A DNA stretch of 64,000 nucleotides, taken from NCBI RefSeq assembly GCF_017875645.1, contig NZ_JAGGMR010000001.1, positions 6,014,001 through 6,078,000 of the forward strand, given 5' to 3'. The translations under genes were made by a program, and so were the position numbers. This stretch comes from Nocardia goodfellowii (lineage in GTDB: Bacteria > Actinomycetota > Actinomycetes > Mycobacteriales > Mycobacteriaceae). Below, in pieces: positions 26,769-34,798 of this stretch (its first letter is position 1; every line of letters begins with the position of its first letter). The notes beneath the pieces were generated by a model. It ran no database searches. It had not been told where the DNA came from and saw nothing but the letters and a program-made list of their open reading frames with translations.

Positions 26769-27628
26769 GTACCGCCGCGGTCCTCGATCTGGAAGCGGCG
26801 CCGATAGCCGAGCCGGGCGCGGCAGAGGCCCGATCCCGGGCGGGACGCGCGGTGTGGCGTTCCCGGATCGTCCGCGTCGCGGCCGTGGTCGCCGCGATCG
26901 CGGTATGGCAGTTCCTGACCGCCAACGACCTCCGGCTCTGGGTGCGGTTCGACACGCTGCCGACCGTCACCGAGATCGGCCGGGCGTTCCGGACTCAGCT
27001 GAGCACCCAGACCTTCTATCTGGATCTCGGCCAGTCGTTGATCCGCATTCTCACCGGTTTCGGCCTCGCCGCGGCACTGGGCGTGAGCACCGGTGTGGCG
27101 CTGGGTCGCTCGCGGTGGTTCGCCGACATCGTCGGGCCGCTCACCGAACTGGCCCGGCCGATCCCGGCCATCGCCGTGGTGCCGGTGGCGATCCTGCTGT
27201 TCCCCAGTGACGAGGCGGGAATCGTCTTCATCACCTTCATCGCCGCCTACTTTCCCGTCATGGTCTCGACCCGGCACGCGGTGCGCGCACTGCCGACGCT
27301 GTGGGAGGACTCGGTGCGCACCCTCGGCGGCAACCGCTGGGACGTGCTGTGGCGAGTCGTGTTGCCCGGCAGCCTGCCCGGCGTGTTCGGCGGCTTGTCC
27401 GTCGGCATCGGCGTGGCCTGGATCTGCGTGGTCTCCGCGGAGATGATCTCCGGCCGGCTCGGTGTCGGATACCGCACCTGGCAGGCCTACACCATCGTCG
27501 ACTACCCCGGCGTATTCGTCGGGATCATCACCATCGGCGTGCTCGGTTACACCACCTCGGCCGCGGTGGAATTGCTCGGCCGCCGCGCCACCCGCTGGCT
27601 GCCGCGAGTCCGGGAGGTCGCGAAATGA
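26765..27628 (+). CDS. ABC transporter permease (SsuC/TauC-like)
   Basis: A 287-residue inner-membrane protein with about six hydrophobic segments. The ATPase-contact (EAA) loop is around TLWEDSVRTLGGNRWDVLWRVVLPGSLPGVFGGL, with the conserved glycine after the helix turn. The sequence pattern FDTLPTVTEIGRAF and ELARPIPAIAVVPVAILLF matches permeases of sulfonate, taurine and nitrate importers. It overlaps the binding protein by ATGA and the ATPase by ATGA, which gives tight stoichiometric coupling. It forms the membrane channel of the importer encoded here. Confidence 0.9.
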   Translation: MSTAAVLDLEAAPIAEPGAAEARSRAGRAVWRSRIVRVAAVVAAIAVWQFLTANDLRLWVRFDTLPTVTEIGRAFRTQLSTQTFYLDLGQSLIRILTGFGLAAALGVSTGVALGRSRWFADIVGPLTELARPIPAIAVVPVAILLFPSDEAGIVFITFIAAYFPVMVSTRHAVRALPTLWEDSVRTLGGNRWDVLWRVVLPGSLPGVFGGLSVGIGVAWICVVSAEMISGRLGVGYRTWQAYTIVDYPGVFVGIITIGVLGYTTSAAVELLGRRATRWLPRVREVAK

Positions 27629-28377
27629 CCGGTAGCGGAACACGATTGCGCCTGGACCGGGTGCACCTTTCCTATGGTGGCGCACCGGTGATCACCGATC
27701 TGTCGCTCGACGTGCGGCCGGGCGAGATCCTGGTGCTCACGGGGCCTTCGGGCTGCGGGAAGTCCACGGTGCTGCGCGCGCTGGCCGGACTGCTGCGTCC
27801 GGACTCCGGGCGGGTGCTGGCCGACGACGTGGCGGTCACCGGCACCGATCGCGACCGGGCGGTGGTCTTCCAGGACAACGCCCTGCTCCCCTGGCGCACC
27901 GTGCGCGCCAATATCGAACTGGCGCTGAGACTTCGCGGCGAACCCCGCGCCGGGCGCCGCGAGCGCGCCGAGAAATGGATCGAGGAGGTCGGGCTCACCG
28001 GCTTCGCCGACTTCCTGCCCAAGAGCCTGTCCGGCGGCATGCGCCAGCGGGTGCAGCTCGCCCGCGGACTGGCCGGCGCCCCGCGCGCGGTGATGATGGA
28101 CGAGCCGTTCGGCGCGCTGGACACCCAGACGCGCGCCACCATGCAGCGCTTGCTGATCCAGACCTGGCAGACCCATCCGAGCACCGTCGTGTTCGTCACC
28201 CACGATGTGGACGAGGCGCTGCTGCTCGGCGACCGGGTGGCCGTGCTCGGCCGGGCCGGTCAACCGCTGCGCGCCCTGCTCGACATCCCGCGTCCCCGTA
28301 CTCCCGGCGTCGACCGCGCCGCCGCGCGCGCCGAAATCATCGCCGCGCTCGGCCGGCCCGAGCTCGCCGCCCTCTGA
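27625..28377 (+). CDS. ABC transporter ATP-binding protein (SsuB/TauB-like)
   Basis: A 250-residue ATPase with Walker A GPSGCGKST (about residues 39-47), Q-loop VVFQDNALLPW, signature LSGGMRQR, Walker B AVMMDEPFGALD and the switch histidine in VFVTHDVDEAL. The QDNALLPW phrase is characteristic of the nitrate/sulfonate/taurine ATPase family. It powers uptake through the preceding permease. The start overlaps the permease stop (ATGA). Confidence 0.93.
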   Translation: MTGSGTRLRLDRVHLSYGGAPVITDLSLDVRPGEILVLTGPSGCGKSTVLRALAGLLRPDSGRVLADDVAVTGTDRDRAVVFQDNALLPWRTVRANIELALRLRGEPRAGRRERAEKWIEEVGLTGFADFLPKSLSGGMRQRVQLARGLAGAPRAVMMDEPFGALDTQTRATMQRLLIQTWQTHPSTVVFVTHDVDEALLLGDRVAVLGRAGQPLRALLDIPRPRTPGVDRAAARAEIIAALGRPELAAL

Positions 28378-28396
28378 CCGAATGGTGTTGTCACCG

Positions 28397-31090
28397 ATGG
28401 ACATTCCTGATTTGACCGAGACCACCCGCCTGGACTGCGACGTCCTGGTCATCGGCGGTGGTACCGCGGGCACCATGGCCGCCCTCACCGCCGCCGAGGC
28501 CGGCGCGAACGTACTGCTGCTGGAGAAGGCGCACGTGCGGCACTCCGGCGCGCTCGCGATGGGCATGGACGGCGTGAACAACGCCGTCATCCCGGGCAAG
28601 GCCGAACCCGAGGACTACGTCGCCGAGATCACCCGCGCCAACGACGGAATCGTCGACCAGCGCACCATCTATCAGACCGCGACCCGCGGTTTCGCCATGG
28701 TGCAACGGCTGGAACGCTACGGCGTCAAATTCGAGAAGGACGAATACGGGGAGTACGCGGTGCGCCGGGTGCATCGCTCCGGGTCGTACGTGCTGCCCAT
28801 GCCCGAGGGCAAGGATGTGAAGAAAGCGCTGTATCGCGTGCTGCGGCAACGGAAGATGCGCGAGAAGATCCGGATCGAGAATCGGTTGATGCCGGTGCGG
28901 GTGCTCACCGAGAGCGGCCGGGCCGTCGGAGCCGCCGCATTGCACACGCGCACCGGCGAATTCGTCGCCGTCGGCGCGAAAGCGGTGATCCTGGCGACCG
29001 GGCCGTGCGGACGGCTCGGGCTGCCCGCCTCGGGATATCTCTACGGCACGTACGAGAATCCCACGAACGCGGGTGACGGTTACGCGATGGCGTACCACGC
29101 GGGCGCGGAACTGTCGGGGATCGAATGCTTCCAGATCAACCCGCTGATCAAGGATTACAACGGACCCGCCTGCGCCTACGTCGCCAACCCGTTCGGCGGC
29201 TACCAGGTCAACGCCCACGGTGAGCGGTTCGTCGATTCCGACTACTGGTCCGGCCAGATGATGGCCGAGGTCAAACGCGAGATCGAATCCGCCCGGGGCC
29301 CCATCTATCTCAAGGTTTCACACCTGCCCGAGGAGACCCTCGACACGCTCGAAGGCATCCTGCACACCACCGAACGACCCACCCGCGGCACCTTCCACGC
29401 CAACCGCGGTCACGACTACCGCACGCACGACATCGAGATGCACATCTCCGAAATCGGTTTGTGCGGTGGGCATTCCGCCTCAGGTGTCTGGGTGGACGAG
29501 CACGCCCGCACCACGGTGCCCGGTCTCTACGCCGCCGGTGACCTGGCCTGCGTCCCGCACAACTACATGATCGGCGCGTTCGTCTTCGGCGACCTCGCGG
29601 GCGCGCACGCGGCGGGGACCCTCGCCGCGGTGCCCGCGCCGGCGGCGCTTCCGGAAGACCAGCTCGCCGCCGCGCACGAGCTGATCTACCGTCCGCTGCG
29701 GAACCCGGACGGCCCGCCCCAGCCGCAGGTCGAATACAAACTCCGGCGCTTCGTCAACGACTATGTGGCGCCGCCGAAAACCGCCGCGAAACTGTCGATC
29801 GCGGTGGAGACCTTCGAACGGATGCGCGGCGACGTCGACGGAATCGGCGCTCGCACACCGCATGAGCTCATGCGGGCCGTCGAGGTCTCCTTCATCCGCG
29901 ACTGCGCCGAAATGGCGGCTCGCAGCTCGCTCACCCGGACCGAGTCCCGCTGGGGTCTGTACCACGATCGCGCGGACATCCCCGAACGCGACGACCAGGC
30001 GTGGCGCTACCATCTGAATCTGCGCAAGAACGCCGACGGCGCAATGGAATTCCGGAAGCGGCCGGTCGCGCCCTACCTGGTGCCGGTGCCCGGCCTGGAC
30101 GACGTGCCCAGCACCGACCGCACCGTGCTCGCCGTCGAACAACCCGAGCTGGTCGGGCAGCGCGCTCCCCAGATCACCGAGGCGGCCGAGGCCCCCCGCG
30201 AGCCCGTCGCTCCCCCGTCACCGCGACTGGTCAGCCTGCTGGCCCTCGATTCGCCCACGGTGCCCGACCTTTCGGGGTATCTGGCCGACTCCGACCCGCA
30301 GGTGCGGGTCGCCGCGATCTCGGTGCTGACCGAGAACACACCGGACGGGTTCGCCCCGATCCTGGTGCGCGCGTTGCGCGATCCCGCGCCGGCCGTGCGC
30401 CGGACCGCGGCCGAAGGTCTGCGCGAACTCGTCGAGGTCCTGCCGACGTCGACCGGGTTGGCCGACCACCTGGACTCCCCCGACCCGCTCGTTCGCGCCA
30501 CTGTGGTCGATCTGCTGCGCGCCCTGAAGACCGGTACGACCGCGCAGTTCACCGCCGCCCTGTCCGACTCGGATCACCGGGTGCGCATCGAGGCCGTGCG
30601 CGCCCTGGTCTCGCTGGACGACCGGCACGGTGTGGCCGCGGCCGCCGCGGACCACAGCCGCGAAGTGCGCGTCGTTGTCGCCCAAGGGCTTTCGGTGATC
30701 GGCAACGGCGGTCACGAGGTGGTGCGCCGGCTGACCGCCGACCGGGATCCGCTGGTCCGAGCCGCGGCGCTGACCGCGTTCGGCGCGCTGGGCGCCGAGA
30801 CCGCTGCCGATATCACCGATCTGACTACCGCGCTGCGGGATTCCGCGTGGCAGGTACGCGTGGGCGCGGCCCGCGGACTGACGGGCGCGGATCCCGAAGC
30901 CGCGGTACCGGTGCTGGCCGATGCCCTCGACGATCCGCACCTGGATGTCCGCAAGGCCGCGGTGCTGGCGCTGGCCACCTGGCCGGACCACGGCGCGGCC
31001 CAGGACGCGCTGCGCAGGGCCACCGCCGACCGCGACGCCGACGTGCGCGCCTACGCCCGGCGGGCCGCTACTCAACCGGTGGCGCACTGA
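28397..31090 (+). CDS. APS-reductase-alpha-like flavoprotein fused to HEAT repeats
   Basis: An 897-residue protein with two parts. Residues 1 to about 590 are a fumarate-reductase-fold flavoprotein: DVLVIGGGTAGTMAALTAAEAGANVLLLEKA near the N-terminus, GLYAAGDLACVPHNYMIGAF for the FAD, and an AprA-like C-terminal block with SRWGLYHDRADIPE and FRKRPVAPY. This block resembles adenylylsulfate reductase alpha. Residues about 610-897 are nine HEAT-like repeats, each with a DPxVRxAA core (for example DPQVRVAAI, DPLVRATVV, DADVRAYARRAA). The fusion and the ferredoxin/importer operon suggest a redox enzyme acting on a transported sulfur compound; that is inference. ATG 28382 is an alternative start. 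Confidence 0.85.
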   Translation: MDIPDLTETTRLDCDVLVIGGGTAGTMAALTAAEAGANVLLLEKAHVRHSGALAMGMDGVNNAVIPGKAEPEDYVAEITRANDGIVDQRTIYQTATRGFAMVQRLERYGVKFEKDEYGEYAVRRVHRSGSYVLPMPEGKDVKKALYRVLRQRKMREKIRIENRLMPVRVLTESGRAVGAAALHTRTGEFVAVGAKAVILATGPCGRLGLPASGYLYGTYENPTNAGDGYAMAYHAGAELSGIECFQINPLIKDYNGPACAYVANPFGGYQVNAHGERFVDSDYWSGQMMAEVKREIESARGPIYLKVSHLPEETLDTLEGILHTTERPTRGTFHANRGHDYRTHDIEMHISEIGLCGGHSASGVWVDEHARTTVPGLYAAGDLACVPHNYMIGAFVFGDLAGAHAAGTLAAVPAPAALPEDQLAAAHELIYRPLRNPDGPPQPQVEYKLRRFVNDYVAPPKTAAKLSIAVETFERMRGDVDGIGARTPHELMRAVEVSFIRDCAEMAARSSLTRTESRWGLYHDRADIPERDDQAWRYHLNLRKNADGAMEFRKRPVAPYLVPVPGLDDVPSTDRTVLAVEQPELVGQRAPQITEAAEAPREPVAPPSPRLVSLLALDSPTVPDLSGYLADSDPQVRVAAISVLTENTPDGFAPILVRALRDPAPAVRRTAAEGLRELVEVLPTSTGLADHLDSPDPLVRATVVDLLRALKTGTTAQFTAALSDSDHRVRIEAVRALVSLDDRHGVAAAAADHSREVRVVVAQGLSVIGNGGHEVVRRLTADRDPLVRAAALTAFGALGAETAADITDLTTALRDSAWQVRVGAARGLTGADPEAAVPVLADALDDPHLDVRKAAVLALATWPDHGAAQDALRRATADRDADVRAYARRAATQPVAH

Positions 31091-31095
31091 ATCGA

Positions 31096-31563
31096 TCAGT
31101 GCGCACTCGGTGCGGGGACCTGCCCATTGGGTAGTCGGCGATGCCCCGACAGCAGACCGGCGGACAGTTCGCCGTACGCGATTTCGAGTTCGGCGAGCCG
31201 GGTCCAGGCCGCGTGCATCTCGTGGCTGCCCGGATCGATGGTCATCAGCAAACGGAAAGCATATTCCGAAGCATCGGCCATTCGGTCTATCACCAGGCCC
31301 AGGCGCTCGGGAGTGGTGCGCGCGCCGGGATGCGGATCCGGCAGCGCCACCTCCGCCCAGTCATCGATTTGTTCTATCAATTCGGTGCGGCAGGCGTCGA
31401 TGTCCGGGGCTCGGTCCGGGTGGTCACGCCGCTGACGGTGCAACTCGGCCAAGCCGAAGGCCTGGGTGCACAGCGGGCCGATCAGGTAGTGGCCGCGCAA
31501 CGCGGCCAGTAACTGGTCCTTGGATGGCAACGGCTCTGGCACGGGGACATGCCTCGCTGTCAT
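31096..31563 (-). CDS. DUF4254-like protein
   Basis: A 155-residue protein with the conserved pattern of actinobacterial DUF4254 proteins: PSKDQLLAALRG near the start, AFGLAELHRQR, IDACRTELIEQIDDW, and LGLVIDRMADASEYAFRLLM followed by AWTRLAELEIAYGEL. It is predicted all-helical and cytosolic. The biochemical role is unknown. ATG 31563 is chosen for the GGAGGG site upstream; an earlier ATG adds 13 arginine-rich residues. It converges with the flavoprotein gene, with five bases between the stop codons, and has no operon partner. Confidence 0.7.
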   Translation of the reverse strand: MTARHVPVPEPLPSKDQLLAALRGHYLIGPLCTQAFGLAELHRQRRDHPDRAPDIDACRTELIEQIDDWAEVALPDPHPGARTTPERLGLVIDRMADASEYAFRLLMTIDPGSHEMHAAWTRLAELEIAYGELSAGLLSGHRRLPNGQVPAPSAH

Positions 31564-31673
31564 CCGAGGAACCCTCCCTTCACGTCGGCGCCGGGTATCC
31601 ACACCCGGGGAGTACCACCGAAAGCGTCGGCTAACTCACAGAAATCGGTGAATCTGCCCACCCTTACCGGAAC

Positions 31674-32144
31674 TCACGACCCCGAGCGCTGCGCGACGAC
31701 CGCGTCCAGACGCTCGCCCAGGGCCATGACCTGGTCTCGAAGCCGCACCAGCTCGTCCACGGGCCAAGCGATATCGGACAGCACATTGTCGATCATTTCC
31801 TTCGCACGCTCCTGCAGCGCGAGACCCGCTGGGGTCGCGCGCAATTGGACCGCTCGTCGATCATTCGGATTCCGCACGCTCTCCACCAGGCCGCGATCGG
31901 TCAGGCGCTGGATCAGCGGCGAGACGGTGCCGTAGTCCAGACGCAACTGCTCACCGAGCTCCTTCATCGTTATCCCGGGCCGCTCCCATAACGCGAGCAG
32001 CGTCAGATATTGCGGATAGGTGACGGTCATCGCCTCGAGGTGCGGCCGATAGGCGGCGGTCATCGAGCGCGAGGTGGAGTACAGCGCGAAACAAAGCTGT
32101 GCGGCGAGCGAGAGCAGGTGGTCGTCGTTCGCTTGATCGGACAT
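31674..32144 (-). CDS. MarR-family regulator, OhrR-like
   Basis: A 156-residue MarR-type regulator. The N-terminal LCFALYSTSRSM with Cys18 matches the peroxide-sensing region of OhrR, and TYPQYLTLLALWE plus LDYGTVSPLIQRL complete the OhrR-like winged helix. In OhrR the cysteine is oxidised by organic hydroperoxides and the repressor leaves the ohr promoter. No ohr gene is adjacent; the nearest neighbour is a SnoaL-type remnant at 32206. The target may therefore be elsewhere, or may have been lost. Confidence 0.8.
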   Translation of the reverse strand: MSDQANDDHLLSLAAQLCFALYSTSRSMTAAYRPHLEAMTVTYPQYLTLLALWERPGITMKELGEQLRLDYGTVSPLIQRLTDRGLVESVRNPNDRRAVQLRATPAGLALQERAKEMIDNVLSDIAWPVDELVRLRDQVMALGERLDAVVAQRSGS

Positions 32145-32205
32145 ATCAGCACTGTACGACCGTCCGAGTCGGGCCGAAAGACACTACCGCCTACGCTGCC
32201 GCCGA

Positions 32206-32400
32206 CTACAGCCGAGCTTCCGGCGCGCCGATCGGTGTCAGTACGCGCTCGACCAGTGCGGTGTCGCAGTGCTCGACGACCTCGACGATGCGGCCTTCGG
32301 CGAGACGGAAGAGGAAGCAGTAGGTCTGGTGGTAATCCTCGCCGCGCACGGTAGTGGCGTAGCCGCGCGCCTGGACGACGACGCGGTCGCGGGTTCCCGT
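32206..32400 (-). pseudogene. SnoaL/NTF2-like protein, 5'-truncated remnant
   Basis: The minus strand encodes VVVQARGYATTVRGEDYHQTYCFLFRLAEGRIVEVVEHCDTALVERVL, the C-terminal half of a SnoaL-type (NTF2 fold) protein: the strand VVVQARG, the YCFLFRLAEGRIVEV strand pair, and the DTAL helix. No matching N-terminal half is found upstream; the frame instead runs antisense through the DUF4419 gene. About 65 residues remain of a normal 130. It is probably a relic cut by the arrival of the DUF4419 gene. With 32145-32205 and 32401-32496, which show nothing else, it fills the gap between MarR and DUF4419. Confidence 0.6.
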
Positions 32401-32496
32401 GCGGTCACAGCCGGAAATCGGTGGCCGGGCAGGCGGGACGGCGGCAGAATGGCGGCGGGTCCAAGCGGGGCCGCACGCGAGTAGCGGGGGGACACG

Positions 32497-34023
32497 ATGG
32501 TGACTTTCCTGGTCGACGCGGTGACGTCGGCGGCGCAGCCGCTGGCTACGCGACCGCTGGCCGAGTTTTATCCGGACGCACTGCTCATCGGCGGAGATCC
32601 GGAAACGCCGATGCTCACGCCTGATGGCGTGGACCCGCTGTTGAGTGCGGTGGGGCGGGCGTTCGCCGAGCATCGGCCGCTGGTGTTGTCGCCGGACGCG
32701 GTGTGGCTGACTATCGCACAGGGACTGGCCAGGCACATCCGGTTGCATGCCGAGCAGCTGCGGGAGCAGTTGGTCGAACACCAGGGGCAGGCGACACTGA
32801 CCGTCACGGTCGGCGATTCGATGCCCACCGACCGGGATTCGTGGTCGCACGTGGTGGAACTGTTCGACAAGGCGCTGTCCGCCGAGACGCGGTACAGCGG
32901 GTTGTTCGAATGCGACTTCTCCACCAGCACCGCGGTGGAGCGGGTGGCGGGCCGGGTCGTCGCGCTGGACGCCTATGCGGAGTACTTCGCGATGTGGATG
33001 GTGTGCGTCTGCGGGATTCCGTCGATCACGCTGACCGGAACAGTCGAGGACTGGCGCGAAATTCGTGACCGGGTGGACGCGCTCGCCGACTTCGGACTCG
33101 AAACCTGGTGCCGCGCACTGGCTCCGGTCATCGAGGAATTCGTGCGGGCGGCGGACGGCGGGGCCGATATCGCTTTCTGGCAGCGCATATACAAACCGGC
33201 CGACGCCTACGGCGAGTCGGTGATCACCGGGTGGATAACCCGGCTGTACCCGTATCTCCAGGGCGGGACCACCTACGACATCCCGAACTCGATGCTGGAG
33301 TTGCCGCTGGACGAACCGCGCGAGGTGACCGTCGACGGACGCCGCTACGACGGGCCGGGCATCAGCAGCACGATGGTGCCCGCGACGCTGTCGCGGGCGG
33401 TGATCAATGTCAATGACCGCGTGGCAGGGCACAACAGGGCGGTCGCACTGCGGGCCGGGCTGGTCGGTGTGGCGCAAGACGAGGACGGGTCGTTACGCCC
33501 CCTGCCGGGCTGGCACCTGGAGACCGTCACGGTCGATATCGACGAGGTCATCGACCGCATCGAGCGAGAACACGCGGTGACGGCCGCCGTGCCGAGGAAG
33601 TACTGGGAGCGCGTCGGCGCCGACGTGGCCGCGCTCTATCGTCGCATCGGTTCGGCCACCCTGTTCGACGGCGCCTGGCGAATCCTGCCGTGGGCCGAAC
33701 ACCGGAACGTCCGGGTGTCCAGCACCGGCTACACCGAGATCACGGTGATGTTCGAGCTCGCCGACGGCAGCTGCGTGGGCGCTCTCGACACCATCGATCC
33801 GGGATCGCGTTCGATGATCACACACTGGGTGCGCTGCCGGGTCGCAGCGGCCGGGGATCCGTCCGCGCCATCGAAGGCCCGTCTGCTGGGCCCGCTCAGC
33901 GCGGCGCGGGTATGCGGAACCTCGTTGCCGCTGTTGCTCACCGCCGCGCTGGACCACGGCGGCCGGATCACCCACACCGAAACGGGCGGGCTCGACCGGC
34001 TGCTGCGGCGCATCCATCGGTGA
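32497..34023 (+). CDS. DUF4419 protein
   Basis: A 508-residue protein with the DUF4419 pattern: an N-terminal PLVLSPDAVWLTIAQGLARHIRLHAEQLR, then FDKALSAETRYSGLFECDFSTSTAVERVAGRVVALDAYAEYF and TVEDWREIRDRVDALADFGLETWCRALAPVIEEFV, with FWQRIYKPADAYGESVITGWITRLYPYL. The family is found in fungi and scattered bacteria, and its function is unknown. The C-terminal 200 residues look like a separate beta-rich region (SMI1/Knr4-like is possible but not clear). The ATG follows a run of G at 32486-32491. It appears as a single-gene insertion between the MarR/SnoaL remnant and the oxidoreductase. Confidence 0.75.
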   Translation: MVTFLVDAVTSAAQPLATRPLAEFYPDALLIGGDPETPMLTPDGVDPLLSAVGRAFAEHRPLVLSPDAVWLTIAQGLARHIRLHAEQLREQLVEHQGQATLTVTVGDSMPTDRDSWSHVVELFDKALSAETRYSGLFECDFSTSTAVERVAGRVVALDAYAEYFAMWMVCVCGIPSITLTGTVEDWREIRDRVDALADFGLETWCRALAPVIEEFVRAADGGADIAFWQRIYKPADAYGESVITGWITRLYPYLQGGTTYDIPNSMLELPLDEPREVTVDGRRYDGPGISSTMVPATLSRAVINVNDRVAGHNRAVALRAGLVGVAQDEDGSLRPLPGWHLETVTVDIDEVIDRIEREHAVTAAVPRKYWERVGADVAALYRRIGSATLFDGAWRILPWAEHRNVRVSSTGYTEITVMFELADGSCVGALDTIDPGSRSMITHWVRCRVAAAGDPSAPSKARLLGPLSAARVCGTSLPLLLTAALDHGGRITHTETGGLDRLLRRIHR

Positions 34024-34072
34024 CACGCGTCACACTCTGTTACGTCAGCGGCGGCCGCGGTGTCCCGAGAGC

Positions 34073-34798
34073 ATGACTGAGCACACCAGCACCACCAAGG
34101 TCGTTGTCGTCGGCGGCGGTTACGCCGGCACCCTCGCGGCCAACCGGCTGCAAACGCGCGAGGACGTCGAAATCACCCTCGTCAATCCGCGCCCGCAGTT
34201 CGTCGAGCGAATTCGGCTGCACCAGTTGGTCGCCGGTACCGGTGCCGCCGCCCAGGACTTCGGCGCGATGCTGGGCGCGCGGGTACGGCTGATCGTCGAC
34301 AGTGTGACCCGCATCGACACCGCCGCCCGCAGCGTGCGTCTGGCCTCGGACCGCACACTGCGCTACGACTACCTCATCTACGCGGTCGGCAGTACGGCGG
34401 CCACACCCGCCTCGATACCCGGCGCGGCCGAATTCGCTTATCCCCTCGGGGAATGGGAGCACGCGCAGCGGCTGCGCGCCGCGATCGGCGCACTGCCGCG
34501 GGACGCGCGCATCACCGTCGTCGGTGGCGGCCCCACGGGCATCGAAACCGCCGCCGAACTGGCCGAGCAGGGCCGCACCGTCACGCTGACCAACCAACTC
34601 AGCCACCGCGACGACCGTCCCCGCACTCTCTACCTCGGCGGCAGAGTGGCCGCGTTCCTCAAGGAATCGGTCTGCAAGGCAACGGTTTCCGGGATCCGGA
34701 AGGAAGGCCGCAAGCCCGGCTCCTGCGCCACCATCACCGGGTCCGGCGCCCGGCTCGAGCGGCCGGCGCCGGCGCCCGATATGGTGTCGAACCTGTGA
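34073..34798 (+). pseudogene. FAD/NAD(P)-dependent oxidoreductase (type II NADH dehydrogenase-like) with internal deletion
   Basis: A 241-residue ORF. The N-terminal half is normal: VVVVGGGYAGTLAANRL (FAD), TLVNPRPQFVERIRLHQL, YDYLIYAVGST, and the NAD site ITVVGGGPTGIETAAELAEQGRTVTL. It then jumps directly to RTLYLGGRVAAFLKESVCKATVSGIRKEGRKPGS, the C-terminal end of the family. Intact homologues have about 390 residues, so some 130-150 residues, including the second FAD motif, are missing in frame. The protein is probably not functional. Its stop overlaps the GTG of an ECF sigma factor; such oxidoreductases commonly accompany ECF41 sigma factors. Confidence 0.7.

Noticed and set aside
32401..33477. 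Minus-strand frame continuing the SnoaL remnant for 350 more residues
   Set aside because: It is antisense to DUF4419 and shows no family motif; only the last 65 codons resemble SnoaL.
34021..34072. ECF41-type promoter (TGTCACA ... CGTC) before the oxidoreductase
   Set aside because: CGTCACA (34028-34034) and CGTC (34043-34046) exist, but the spacing is 8 instead of about 16-17 bases.
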